A stretch of 34,913 nucleotides of DNA from Brevundimonas sp. (GCF_027484365.1 NZ_JAIXTC010000028.1:1-34913); one strand, 5' to 3'. Positions 9,059-18,077 are shown, counted from the first letter of the stretch. The notes: generated from the sequence alone by a model not told the origin. Numbers and translations are program-made.

Positions 9059-9313
9059 CTACCGATCCCAGGGGAACCTTAGCGTCGGCGGGTTCACATA
9101 CCGGTCCATGGCCAGCACCAGATGCGCGCCTGATCCCGGCGCCAGGGTGACCGTGAAGGTCGCGGCGTCCACTGCCTGACGGGCGTCGCTGATCGTAACC
9201 GAGCGGATCCGGTGCTCGCCGTAGCCGCCGCCCTGGACGGTGACCGTGCGGGCCTCGGTGACGTTGAGGTTGATCAGGGTGACGGCAGTCTCGTCGTCGG
9301 TCATGCGGTCGAC
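9059..9313 (-). repeat. Direct repeat, right copy (left copy 6047-6301)
   Basis: This is the last 84 codons plus stop of the intact 616-residue gene, matching the remnant left of the GH127 gene. The similarity ends close to the stop codon, so the duplicated unit is essentially coding sequence. Confidence 0.8.
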
Positions 9314-10909
9314 GAGGGCGGCGACGTCCTCGGGCATGCCGGCGCGGCGGTTGTCGGGATCGAAGTAGCGCAGGCGCGCGTACAGGGGCGAGCCGCCGGC
9401 GTTGGCGGTGGTCGGGGACCAGCCCGGTCGGGCGATGTGGATGGCGCCCATCATGGTCTGCATCAGGGCCGTGACCCGCGCCGGATTGATGTCGAGGCAG
9501 GCGTCGGCCAGGCGGGTGTCGGGCGTCGTCGTGTCCTGGCGCTGCAACTCCGCGCGGGTGGCCACCTGGGCCAGCCCGTCGCGGAGCGCCGCCTCGGGGA
9601 AGTCGGGATTGCGGCCCTCGAGGAAGGCGACCCAGGGATGGTCGGGCGCGCGGGCTCGGTCCGAGGGCTTCATAGAGAACCACCAGATGTCGAGGCTGTT
9701 GGTCTGGTGCAGGCCGTTCTTCCAGCCGTACCAGCCGTCGGGCCCGAACATGGTCGGGGTCTGGATCTGGCCGTCGACGGTGCGTTTCTCGGCGTTCAGC
9801 CGGTCGGCCTGTTTCCGCCAGGTGTCGAGATATCTGTCGTCGCCGGTCAGGAGGTAGGCGTTGAAGAAGCCGAGGATGGTGCGGAACACCCGGCTGCGAT
9901 CCTCGCGCAGGCCGGTGACCGGGTTCACGGGCGAGAAGCCCCAGCCGTAGGTCCCGCCCCACCAGTTTCCGTCCGCCGCCGAGCCGATGACACCGTCGAG
10001 ACCGACGTTGGACGGGATCAGGTCGTCGTTCTGTTTCGCCCGCTCGGCCCAGGCGTCGACATAGCCGAGCAACCAGTCGCGGTATTTCGCCTCGTGGTCG
10101 ATCATGAAGGCGTTGAGCGCGAGCGTCGTGGCGAACAGGTTCAGGGGGTGGTCGCCGACCACGTCGGTGTATTCGTCGTAGTGGTGGAGGGTCTGTTCGT
10201 AGGTGTCCTCGCCATGCTCCATGAAGAAGCCGGCGGTGTCGAACGGGTCGCCGGCCCAGTCCAGCGCCGTGGCCTTGCGCAGCATGGGTCCGCGCGAACC
10301 GTTCATCAGGCTGCGGATCACTCTGTGCTCGGGATCGTAGTTCGGGGCGTCGGGGTCCTCGCCCATATACAGGGCGCTGAAGCGGCGGGCGCGGTCGGCG
10401 AAGCGGGGATTGTTCGGGTCCGACAGGCCCTGGACGTGGAACAGCGTCATCTCCTCGGCATGGTGTTGCCAATCGAGCTGGACGTTGAACTCCTTGTAGA
10501 ACATGCCCTCGCGGGCGATCTCGACCTCGGTGGTCTTCGCCGCGGTGTACTGGCGCAGATGGCCTTCCCAGCCCTGGGTGTACATCGTCCTGACGATCTC
10601 GGCGCCGCCGAGCGCGTGGAGCAGGGGCCAGTCGTTGAAGTTCTCGATGGCGTCGTCGGGGCCGTCGTTGGCGCCCCAGCGCTCGAAGCAGAGGAAGTAG
10701 CCGCGCTCGTCGAAATAGCGGTCGTAGAAGACCTGACAGGCCTCGGCATTGGCGCGCAGGAGCTGGCGCTGGAGCAGGGCCCAGGCCGGCGGGGACATCG
10801 GGGTGGAGCCGGTCAGGCGGGGCGTCGCCGCACGGGCGCGGGGCGCGGCGGCGAGAGCGAGGGCCCCCAGGGCCGCGCCGCAGAGGACCGACCTGCGGCT
10901 GGCGGCCAT
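9059..10909 (-). CDS. Tat-exported 616-aa protein of unassigned family, candidate polysaccharide-active enzyme
   Basis: I cannot assign this protein to a named family. It has a twin-arginine signal (MAASRRSVLCGAALGALALAAA, cleavage near ARA-ATP), so it is probably periplasmic. The body is rich in Trp, His, Asp and Tyr with helix-repeat character (FERWGANDGPDD, FNDWPLLHALGG, LDWQHHAEEM, HHYDEYTDVVGDHPLN, ADGNWWGGTYGWGFSPV, GLHQTNSLDIWWFS). This resembles (alpha/alpha)-toroid glycoside hydrolases and polysaccharide lyases. The last 90 residues look like a beta-sandwich (NLNVTEARTVTVQGGGYGEHRI). Its ATG overlaps the gudP stop by one base (TGATG), so the two are translationally coupled. The context (aldarate transporter, TonB receptor, arabinofuranosidase) suggests release of uronic-acid-containing products; that is inference. 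Its 3' end is duplicated at 6047-6301. Confidence 0.8.
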   Translation of the reverse strand: MAASRRSVLCGAALGALALAAAPRARAATPRLTGSTPMSPPAWALLQRQLLRANAEACQVFYDRYFDERGYFLCFERWGANDGPDDAIENFNDWPLLHALGGAEIVRTMYTQGWEGHLRQYTAAKTTEVEIAREGMFYKEFNVQLDWQHHAEEMTLFHVQGLSDPNNPRFADRARRFSALYMGEDPDAPNYDPEHRVIRSLMNGSRGPMLRKATALDWAGDPFDTAGFFMEHGEDTYEQTLHHYDEYTDVVGDHPLNLFATTLALNAFMIDHEAKYRDWLLGYVDAWAERAKQNDDLIPSNVGLDGVIGSAADGNWWGGTYGWGFSPVNPVTGLREDRSRVFRTILGFFNAYLLTGDDRYLDTWRKQADRLNAEKRTVDGQIQTPTMFGPDGWYGWKNGLHQTNSLDIWWFSMKPSDRARAPDHPWVAFLEGRNPDFPEAALRDGLAQVATRAELQRQDTTTPDTRLADACLDINPARVTALMQTMMGAIHIARPGWSPTTANAGGSPLYARLRYFDPDNRRAGMPEDVAALVDRMTDDETAVTLINLNVTEARTVTVQGGGYGEHRIRSVTISDARQAVDAATFTVTLAPGSGAHLVLAMDRYVNPPTLRFPWDR

Positions 10910-12246
10910 CAGGCGGCGCTCGCCGGCTTCAGCGTCAGGCGTTCGATCTTGCCGACGATCAGGAAATAGGCGGCGACCACGAGCACACAGTGCAGGCCCA
11001 CGAACCACAGGGCCCCGTCGAAGGAGCCGGTGGCGGCGACGATGTAGCCGATCACGATCGGGGTGACGATCCCGGCAGTGTTGCCGAAGGTGTTGAAGAT
11101 GCCGCCGGTGACCCCGACCAGTTCCCGGGGCGAGGTGTCGGAGACGACCGCCCAGCCGAGGGAGGCGATGCCCTTGCCGAAGAAGGCGACGGCCATGACC
11201 ACCACGATCAGCCACTCCTGCTGGATGTAGACGCAGGCGATGATGGTCGAGGCCAGGATCATGCCGATCAGCAGCGGCGTCTTGCGGGCCAGGGTCAAAG
11301 ATCCGGTGCGCTTGAGGATGGCGTCCGAGATGACGCCGCCGAGGACGCCGCCGACGAAGCCGCACAGGGCCGGGGCGGCGGCCGCGAAGCCGGCCTCGAG
11401 GATGTTCAGCCCGCGCTCCTTCACGAGGTAGATCGGGAACCAGGTGACGAAGAAATAGGTCAGGACGTTGATCCCGTACTGGCCGATGAAGACGCCGATC
11501 AGCATGCGGCTGGACAGCACCTGTTTGACGTTGGGCCAGGTGAAGGCCGACGCCTTGACGACCTTGTCCTCCATGCGGATCAGGCCGCCGCCGGCCTCGA
11601 TATAGTCGAGCTCGGCCTGGTTCACTGACGGGTGCTCCACCGGGCTGTGGATCAGCTGCCAGAAGACGACGGCGGCGACGAGGCCCAGACCGCCCATGAC
11701 GAAGAAGACCGAGTGCCAGTCGAAGGTGTGGACCAGCCAGCCCATCAGCGGCGCGAACACGACGAGGGAGAAATACTGGGCCGAGTTGAAGACGGCGGAG
11801 GCGAAGCCGCGCTCCGAGCCCGGGAACCAGGCGGCCACGAGGCGGGCGTTGCCGGGGAAGGAGGGGCTCTCGGCCAGGCCGACGGCGAAGCGCATGGCGA
11901 ACAGGCCGGCGAAGATCGCGCCCCCGGTCAGGAAACCCGAGAAGCCCTGGACCAGGGTGAAGAAGGACCAGGCCGCGATGGCGATGGCGTAGATCAGCTT
12001 GGTGCCGAACCGGTCGAGCAGGGCGCCGCCGGGGATCTGGCCCAGCACATAGGCCCAGGCGAAGGCGGACAGGATGTAGCCCATCTCCACCGGGTTCAGG
12101 CCGAGATCCTTCGACGCCGCATCCCCGGCGATCGAGAATGTGGAGCGATCCGCATAGTTGATGGTCGTCAACAGGAAGATCAGCAACAGGATCAGGAAGC
12201 GGACGCGGGTCCGTTTGCCGGTTGCGGTCGCGGGGGCGTCGGTCAT
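10909..12246 (-). CDS. gudP: MFS D-glucarate/galactarate transporter (GudP/GarP type)
   Basis: This 445-residue, 12-helix inner-membrane carrier of the anion:cation symporter branch of the MFS closely follows E. coli GudP/GarP through its length. Shared segments include NYADRSTFSIAG (30-41), GQIPGGALLDRFG (69-81), LAESPSFPGN (124-133), the PxxGWL segment, IGQYGINVLTYFFVTWFP, GGVLGGVISD and GKGIASLGWAV. In E. coli these carriers import D-glucarate and galactarate. The ATG at 12246 follows GGAGG with about 10 bp spacing; earlier in-frame starts lie in the promoter. It is the first gene of an operon with the 616-residue exported protein, and carries the same upstream element as kdgD. Related acid sugars are possible substrates, so the symbol is by similarity. 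Confidence 0.9.
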   Translation of the reverse strand: MTDAPATATGKRTRVRFLILLLIFLLTTINYADRSTFSIAGDAASKDLGLNPVEMGYILSAFAWAYVLGQIPGGALLDRFGTKLIYAIAIAAWSFFTLVQGFSGFLTGGAIFAGLFAMRFAVGLAESPSFPGNARLVAAWFPGSERGFASAVFNSAQYFSLVVFAPLMGWLVHTFDWHSVFFVMGGLGLVAAVVFWQLIHSPVEHPSVNQAELDYIEAGGGLIRMEDKVVKASAFTWPNVKQVLSSRMLIGVFIGQYGINVLTYFFVTWFPIYLVKERGLNILEAGFAAAAPALCGFVGGVLGGVISDAILKRTGSLTLARKTPLLIGMILASTIIACVYIQQEWLIVVVMAVAFFGKGIASLGWAVVSDTSPRELVGVTGGIFNTFGNTAGIVTPIVIGYIVAATGSFDGALWFVGLHCVLVVAAYFLIVGKIERLTLKPASAA

Positions 12247-12405
12247 GGTCTCGGCATCCTCCTTGATGCGGCGGGATGCGATGACCGGATGTCGGAACGG
12301 GTTTCCGGCCCCTGGCGCTGCGCGTTTCCCATGGCGTCCTGTGACGCCGACCGCCGCCTCTGCGGGCGTTTGATCCGGGGGGACGATAGGGGGCGCTCTC
12401 CGGAC

Positions 12406-12434
12406 GGTCCAAGCCAATACGGCTATCGACCGAT
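12406..12434 (-). promoter_or_regulatory. Candidate operator upstream of gudP, shared with kdgD
   Basis: On the minus strand ATCGGTCGATAGCC is followed by GTATTGGCTT and GGACC. It matches 354-382 at 25 of 29 positions with no gap, including 14 consecutive identical bases. It ends 159 bp before the gudP start. The length of the match in two non-homologous intergenic regions, in the same orientation, argues for a shared protein-binding site or promoter. Confidence 0.6.
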
Positions 12435-12551
12435 CCAGAACCGGTATCAATGCGCGGCATTTCAGCGTGATCGGCTATGGATCAGCAGGCCGGAGAAACC
12501 GTCATCTATGCTCCAGGCGTCAATCCGGGGCTGGATTGGTTCACGTCCTGC

Positions 12552-12598
12552 ATCGGTTCATGCCGGATTGGGATTGGCTTACGCCGGTTTCCCAATCC
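12552..12598 (+). promoter_or_regulatory. Weaker related element and inverted repeat upstream of the TonB-dependent receptor
   Basis: ATCGGTTCATGCC (12552-12564) and ATTGGCTTACGCC (12573-12585) echo the two halves of the kdgD/gudP element but stand 5 bp further apart. A perfect 9-bp inverted repeat, arms 12565-12573 and 12590-12598 with a 16-bp spacer, overlaps it. It ends 110 bp before the receptor start. Confidence is lower than for the other two sites. Confidence 0.35.
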
Positions 12599-12708
12599 TA
12601 AGGTCCGCTCGAAGTTCAGCGGACCAGAAAGGTCGGCGGGACCAATGGGCGCCTCGGCGTCAGCCAATAACGATCCGCGACAGCGGGCGACATGGGGAGG
12701 ATTTATCG

Positions 12709-15501
12709 ATGCGCACGACGCAGCAGTTCCACGTTTGTCTGAAGGCCGGAGCCTCGGCTCTGGTGCTGGCCATGGCCGCCGCGGCCGGCGTCGCCCAGGC
12801 CCAGGACGCGCCCGCCGCAGACGAACAGGCTGACCAGGTCGACGAGATCGTCGTCACCGGCTTCCGCGCCAGTCTTCAGAGCGCCGTCGCCGCCAAGCGT
12901 CGCGAGAGCGGCGTCGTCGACGTCATCAAGGCCGAGGACGTCGCCGACTTCCCCGACCTGAACCTGGCCGAGTCGCTGCAGCGGGTTCCGGGCGTCGCCA
13001 TCTCCCGCTCGAACGGCGAGGGCCGCCAGATCTCGGTGCGCGGCCTCGGTTCTGAATACACCCGCGTCCGCGTCAACGGCATGGAAGCGATCGCCACCAC
13101 GGGCGGCACGGTCAACTCGGGCGGCACCAACCGCACCCGCGGCTTCGACTTCAACATGTTCGCGTCAGAGCTGTTCAACAGCCTGACGGTGCGCAAGTCG
13201 GCCTCGGCCGATGTCGAGGAAGGCTCGCTGGGCGCCACGGTCGATCTGCAGACCGCACGGCCGTTCGACTATCGCGAGCCGACCCTCGTGATGGGGGTCC
13301 AGGCCAGCTACAACGACATGGCGCGCGACGTGCAGCCGCGCTTCACCTTCCTGGCCTCGAACACCTGGATGGACGGGCGCCTGGGCCTGCTGGTTTCAGC
13401 GGCCTATGAGAAGCGCCACATCCTCGAGGAAGGCGCCAACATCACGCGCTGGACCTTCGGCGGGGCCAACGGCGGCTTCAACACCGCCTCGACCCTGAGC
13501 GGCTATACGATCGGGCAGATCAACGACACGAATACCGCGACGGCGTTGTATCACCCGCGCATCCCGGCCTACGTGCAGTACGACCACAATACCGAGCGCC
13601 TCGGCCTGACCGGCTCGTTGCAGTTCCGTCCGGACGACCAGACGATCCTCAGCCTCGACGTCCTCTATTCCGATGTCCAGGCCACGCGTGACGAGGCCCA
13701 GCTTCAAGCCATCGGCTTCAGCCGCGCCGGGACGGGCAAGCCGCAGACGATCATCCGTTCAGGCACGGTGGTGGGACGCAACCTGGTCCAGGGCGTCTTC
13801 GACGCCGTCGACGTGCGGACCCAGTCCGCCCACGATGAACTGCAGACCCAGTTCCAGCAATACACCTTCACGGCGACGCGCAACTGGAGCGACACTTTCC
13901 GTACGGGCTTTGTGGCCGGCTACTCGCGGTCGGAGTTCTCGAACCCCGTCTCTACGATCGTCACCTTCGACCGGGCCAACACCAACGGCTTCTCCTACGA
14001 CTTCCGCTCGCGGATGCCGAAGTTCGACTTCGGTTTCGACCTGACCAATCCGGCCAACTGGTCGATGATCACCGGCACGTCGGAGGTCCGCATCCGGCCG
14101 AACGAGGTGATCAACAGCTTCTCGACCGCCAAGGCCTATGGCGAGTGGGACGTCAACGACAACATCACCCTGAAGGCCGGCCTCGACTACCGCCGCTTCC
14201 ACTTCGACTCCGAGGGCCAGTACCGCACGAGCGAGACGGTGGTGCAGACCCTGACCGCCCAGCAGCTGGCGGACGTGTCGCGGGTCTTCTCAGGCTTCGG
14301 TCGCAACGCGGGCCTTCCGGGCGGATCGCCGACCACCTGGCTGGCGCCGGACCTTGGCCGGTTCATCTCGACCTACAACATCTATTCGAACACGGGCATC
14401 TACGCCCTGACCGGGCTCAACAACTCCTCGGCGCGCGGCCAGTACATCACGGTCGATGAGAAGGATATGGGCGTCTATGGCCAGGTCGACTTCCGCTTCG
14501 ACGCCCTGGGTCTGCCCTGGCGCGGCGACATCGGCGCCCGCTACGTCCTGACCGAGCAGTATTCCGACGGCTTCGCAGCAGTCGGCACGACGATCGATCT
14601 GGTCCGCGCCCGTCGCGACTACGACGTGTTCCTGCCGGCGGCGAACCTGGCCGTGGACCTGACGGACGACATCGTGGCCCGCCTGTCGGCCGCGCAGACG
14701 ATCGCCCGCCCGTCGATCTCGGTTTTGACCCCCGGCGGCGACGTCGGCATCCAGGGCGCGAACCGCAGCTTCTCGTCGGGCAACCCGAACATCCAGCCGA
14801 CCAAGTCCGACAATGTTGACGTCTCGCTGGAATGGTATCCGGACGCGGACAGCTTGTTCGCCATCGGTGTCTTCTACAAGAAGATCAACACCTTCGTTCA
14901 GACCCTGCGCCAGGACATTCCGTTCAACCAACTGGGCCTTCCCTCCAGCCTGCTGACCGGCACCACCGCCCTGCCGACCGACCTGTTCGTCGTCAGCCAA
15001 CCCGTGAACTCGCCCGGCGGCGACCTGACGGGCTTCGAGATCAATGTGCAGAAGCGTCTCGACTTCCTGCCGGGCTGGATGGAGAATTTCGGCGTCCAGG
15101 CCAACTACACCTTCGTCGACTCCAACATCGAGTACCTGACCTCGACGACCGCCGGCGCGCCGACGATCAACGAGACCCTGGTCGGCCTGTCCAAGAACGC
15201 GGCGAACTTCACCCTGTACTATGAGACCGACCGGTTCTCGATCCGCGGGTCGGCCGCCTATCGCGCGGGCTACCTGACCCAGGTTCCCGGCAACGACGGC
15301 AACTCGGTGCACGGCACCAACGAGACCCTGAACTTCGACGCCCAGGCCTCCTACAACATCACCGAGCGGCTGAAGGTCTCCGTCGAGGGCATCAACCTGA
15401 CGGACGAGTTCAACGACCAGTATGTCGACGCCTCGAACCGCCTGAACGTCTACAGCCACACCGGCCGCCAGTTCTTCGCGGGGCTGCGCTACACCTTCTG
15501 A
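12709..15501 (+). CDS. TonB-dependent receptor (Xanthomonas/Caulobacter type)
   Basis: This outer-membrane transporter of 930 residues takes up a large or scarce substrate with energy from TonB-ExbBD. A Sec signal ends near VAQA-QD (about 31). A TonB-box-like VDEIVVTG lies at 44-51. Then follow the plug domain (DVIKAEDVADFPDLNLAESLQRVPGVAISRSNGEGRQISVRGLG) and a 22-strand barrel ending in the C-terminal aromatic GRQFFAGLRYTF. The plug is of the type common in xanthomonads and caulobacters (TIGR01782-like). The ATG at 12709 follows GGGGAGG (12694-12700); the frame is open far upstream, but that part is antisense to gudP. It is divergent from gudP, so an acidic oligosaccharide is a plausible substrate. 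This is inferred from neighbours only. A strong terminator follows. Confidence 0.92.
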   Translation: MRTTQQFHVCLKAGASALVLAMAAAAGVAQAQDAPAADEQADQVDEIVVTGFRASLQSAVAAKRRESGVVDVIKAEDVADFPDLNLAESLQRVPGVAISRSNGEGRQISVRGLGSEYTRVRVNGMEAIATTGGTVNSGGTNRTRGFDFNMFASELFNSLTVRKSASADVEEGSLGATVDLQTARPFDYREPTLVMGVQASYNDMARDVQPRFTFLASNTWMDGRLGLLVSAAYEKRHILEEGANITRWTFGGANGGFNTASTLSGYTIGQINDTNTATALYHPRIPAYVQYDHNTERLGLTGSLQFRPDDQTILSLDVLYSDVQATRDEAQLQAIGFSRAGTGKPQTIIRSGTVVGRNLVQGVFDAVDVRTQSAHDELQTQFQQYTFTATRNWSDTFRTGFVAGYSRSEFSNPVSTIVTFDRANTNGFSYDFRSRMPKFDFGFDLTNPANWSMITGTSEVRIRPNEVINSFSTAKAYGEWDVNDNITLKAGLDYRRFHFDSEGQYRTSETVVQTLTAQQLADVSRVFSGFGRNAGLPGGSPTTWLAPDLGRFISTYNIYSNTGIYALTGLNNSSARGQYITVDEKDMGVYGQVDFRFDALGLPWRGDIGARYVLTEQYSDGFAAVGTTIDLVRARRDYDVFLPAANLAVDLTDDIVARLSAAQTIARPSISVLTPGGDVGIQGANRSFSSGNPNIQPTKSDNVDVSLEWYPDADSLFAIGVFYKKINTFVQTLRQDIPFNQLGLPSSLLTGTTALPTDLFVVSQPVNSPGGDLTGFEINVQKRLDFLPGWMENFGVQANYTFVDSNIEYLTSTTAGAPTINETLVGLSKNAANFTLYYETDRFSIRGSAAYRAGYLTQVPGNDGNSVHGTNETLNFDAQASYNITERLKVSVEGINLTDEFNDQYVDASNRLNVYSHTGRQFFAGLRYTF

Positions 15502-15535
15502 TCTCCTTCGCAGGCTCCTCCCGGCAAGCGATTGT

Positions 15536-15569
15536 GGGCCGGTCCTCCGACGAGGGCCGGCCCTTTTTT
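15536..15569 (+). terminator. Rho-independent terminator of the TonB-dependent receptor gene
   Basis: A 10-bp stem GGGCCGGTCC / GGGCCGGCCC (one T-G wobble) with an 8-base loop is followed by six T. It begins 35 bp after the stop codon. Confidence 0.9.
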
Positions 15570-15619
15570 CTTCCCGGTTCGGGCTGACGGGGCCGGACCG
15601 GGGCCTGATTTCGGACGCC

Positions 15620-18067
15620 CTATCTCCTGCCGTAGCGGTCCTGAACCGGCCCGTACCGGTCCCAGACCGCCCGGTCGGCGAGGGAGCGCAACAGCTTCAG
15701 ATACTCGGCGTGGGTCCAGGCCAGGGGGGTGGCGGAGTTGGTGCCGGCGCCCCGCCGATAGCCATCGGGCGTGCGGCCCACGTCATCCCAGACCTGTTCG
15801 GGCAGGAGAAGGCCGTCATTGGCCATCGCCTCCATGCCGCCGGCATAGGTCCGGCGGATGCGATCGAAGGTCGCCGCTCCGGCGCCCGCGGAATTGGCGA
15901 GGGCGATCTCGTAGTGGCCGCGCTCTCCGGTGAAGATGGGCCAGATGCGACCGCGCTGGCCCGGCGTCATGCCGCCGAGGCCGTAGTTGCCGGCCGTTTC
16001 GGTGTTCTCGCCGTAGCCGTCGTTGCCGTAGCGCCGGAAGGCCGGAACACCGTCCAGGGTGTAGCGGACCCGCAGCCGGTCCTCGCGGGTCTCGTCGTCA
16101 TACTCCGGCAGGGTGGCCAGGATCGAGGGGGCGTCGGCGGCGCGCACGCCATAGCGCACCAGCTCCAGGAAGCCGCCGTCGATGATGCGGTCCTCGGGCA
16201 GGGCGGGCTGGCCGTTGTTCTCGCCCAGAGGGGCGTGGTCATTGGGGTTCTCGTTGCGGGAGAGGCGCAGGAAATAGTCGCCGTCGCCGAGCGTGCCTTC
16301 GGTCGTGAACATCCGCGCCTCGACCTTGCCCGCATAGTCGTCTGCGGCGGCCTGGTAGCGATCCGCGCCCGCTGCGTCGCCCGAGGCCCGCGCGATCTCG
16401 GCGGCGACCGTCAGGCCGGTGATGACGGCGGCGGTCGTCGAGGGGGAATAGCCCTCCTGCTCCTCCCAGCGTTCCTGCTGCGACCAGGGCGGGGTAATGG
16501 TGCGGTCGTTCCAGTCCAGGGCGATCGTGCCGCCATCCACGAGGAAGTCGGCGGCGGGCTTGATCATGCGACGGTACATTTCCGCGATCTCGGTGTCCGA
16601 GACCTCGCCGGCCTTCCACAGCCGCCAGCCCAGCATGATCGGCATGGCGGTCTGGTCCAGCTGGACACCGACCCATTCGGTCTGGCCGTCGACATGGGTC
16701 TTCTGCAGGAACCAGCCGGTCGCGCCGGTATTGCCCGGGGTCTCGGCGTCGACCTGGACCTGGGGCAGGTAGCGGAAGGCGGCGACGGGGGTCTCGGTGT
16801 CGCCCAGCGCCATCAGGGCCATGGCCACTTGGTAGAAGTCGCGGGGCCAGACGGCCTTGTAGCCGGTCGAGGACGTGGTCGCGTCCACTGTGTCGCCCCA
16901 GGGGTTGGACAGGGAGGCGATCAGGGCGCCGGCATAGGTGCGGTCCTCCTGCACCTTCAGCATCAGGGCCGAGGCATAGGCCAGCTTGCCGCCGTCGGTG
17001 GACTGTTCGGCGAGGCGGGGCAGTTCGCTCAGGGATCCGATCCAGTCCTCCCAGCCGACAGCGTCGCCCTGGCCGTTGTAGATCGCGGAGACCGTGTCCA
17101 ATCCGGTCCGGAAGCTGGCCATGGCGGCGTCGGACGCGGCTTCTGCCGAGGCGCCGAAGCCGATGACCATGTTGTCGTAGCCGGTGTCGCCTTCCTGGAC
17201 CGTGGGCAGGGCCGCGGTCAGCATGAGGTTGCCGGTCGCATCGCCCGTGGAGGCCCAGGTCCAGTCGATGTCGCCGTCCGCCAGATCGGTCAGACCGTCG
17301 GAGACTCCGACAAAGCCGACGCTGGTCGCGGTGTAGTCCTGCTGGGACACCAGGGCGAGATGGGTCGATCCTTCGGACGCCCGCAAGACGTCATAGGGTC
17401 CTGTGGCGTCGTCGAAGCGGGGCGTGTCCAGCAGGCCGACCTCGCCCCGGTCGTTGACGCCGGTGTTGGCCATGTGCGGCTCGAGCAGGACGTAGGGCGT
17501 CACTGCGCCCTTGATGGCCCGGATGCTGGCCCGGATCACGAGGCTCTGGCTGCCGGGGTCGGTGTAGATCCGCTTGGTGATCTCGAACCGGTCCTGTCTG
17601 TCCCGGGTAATGACCAGATAGGAGGGCGACAACGGGCGGCCGTCCTCGTCCGTGTGCGAATACTCGATCCGCGAGGTCGTGTCGGTTCCTTCGACGGCCA
17701 GACCGGTTTCGGTCATGACGGCGAAGCGCAGCTGCTTGATCTGGGCCTCGTGGATCAGGCCGTACATGGTTTCGGTCAGGACGCCGTCGGCGATGGAGAA
17801 CCAGACGCGCGACACGTTTCCGGTCGGGCCGCCGTCGCGATACTGGCCGTCGACATAGGCCTCGTAGGACGCGCCGACCCCTTGTTTGGCGGCGTTGACC
17901 CAGGTCGGGGCGTCTCCGGGCGCGCCCGGGGCCTGCCCCGACGGGGCCGCGCGCGACTCGACGGGCCGGGGGGCTGCGCCGGCCACGGCGACCGGAGTCT
18001 GCATCGAGGCGCAGGCGGCCAGGGGCGCCAGGGCGGCGCTCAGCATCAGGGCGGTCAGGCTACGCAT
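15620..18067 (-). CDS. GH15 glucoamylase (glucan 1,4-alpha-glucosidase), lipoprotein
   Basis: This 815-residue enzyme would cut glucose from the non-reducing ends of starch or maltodextrins. The N-terminus has a lipobox (LAPLAAC, Cys19), so it is anchored as a lipoprotein at the periplasmic or outer face. Residues about 50-330 match the beta-sandwich N-terminal domain of bacterial glucoamylases and glucodextranases. The (alpha/alpha)6 domain follows with WPRDFYQ (407-412) and the acid region RWEEQEGYSPST (533-543; Glu535 or Glu536 as general acid). LLLPEQVWD supplies the general base (about Glu757). It is the last gene of a four-gene operon; the preceding esterase stops 10 bp before its ATG. 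Glucodextranase is an alternative activity, but the locus favours starch. Confidence 0.92.
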   Translation of the reverse strand: MRSLTALMLSAALAPLAACASMQTPVAVAGAAPRPVESRAAPSGQAPGAPGDAPTWVNAAKQGVGASYEAYVDGQYRDGGPTGNVSRVWFSIADGVLTETMYGLIHEAQIKQLRFAVMTETGLAVEGTDTTSRIEYSHTDEDGRPLSPSYLVITRDRQDRFEITKRIYTDPGSQSLVIRASIRAIKGAVTPYVLLEPHMANTGVNDRGEVGLLDTPRFDDATGPYDVLRASEGSTHLALVSQQDYTATSVGFVGVSDGLTDLADGDIDWTWASTGDATGNLMLTAALPTVQEGDTGYDNMVIGFGASAEAASDAAMASFRTGLDTVSAIYNGQGDAVGWEDWIGSLSELPRLAEQSTDGGKLAYASALMLKVQEDRTYAGALIASLSNPWGDTVDATTSSTGYKAVWPRDFYQVAMALMALGDTETPVAAFRYLPQVQVDAETPGNTGATGWFLQKTHVDGQTEWVGVQLDQTAMPIMLGWRLWKAGEVSDTEIAEMYRRMIKPAADFLVDGGTIALDWNDRTITPPWSQQERWEEQEGYSPSTTAAVITGLTVAAEIARASGDAAGADRYQAAADDYAGKVEARMFTTEGTLGDGDYFLRLSRNENPNDHAPLGENNGQPALPEDRIIDGGFLELVRYGVRAADAPSILATLPEYDDETREDRLRVRYTLDGVPAFRRYGNDGYGENTETAGNYGLGGMTPGQRGRIWPIFTGERGHYEIALANSAGAGAATFDRIRRTYAGGMEAMANDGLLLPEQVWDDVGRTPDGYRRGAGTNSATPLAWTHAEYLKLLRSLADRAVWDRYGPVQDRYGRR

Positions 18068-18077
18068 CGGGAGACTC

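Larger units (their letters stand above)
12247..12708. promoter_or_regulatory. Divergent promoter region between gudP and a TonB-dependent receptor
   Basis: 462 bp without a gene. It holds the gudP copy of the shared element (12406-12434), a weaker related element facing the receptor (12552-12585), and a perfect 9-bp inverted repeat GGATTGGGA (12565-12573) / TCCCAATCC (12590-12598). Ribosome sites lie at the ends: GGAGG before gudP and GGGGAGG (12694-12700) before the receptor. Confidence 0.6.

Noticed and set aside
6047..9313. The repeats around GH127 as insertion-sequence ends or att sites
   Set aside because: The repeat is coding sequence of a neighbouring gene, 255 bp long and diverged, with no transposase, integrase or target duplication visible.
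10910..12460. In-frame upstream extension of the 616-residue gene
   Set aside because: It is gudP read in another frame; gudP is well supported and the Tat signal with TGATG overlap fixes the start at 10909.
11632..12708. In-frame upstream extension of the first TonB receptor
   Set aside because: It is antisense to gudP and passes through the promoter region; the signal peptide and ribosome site place the start at 12709.
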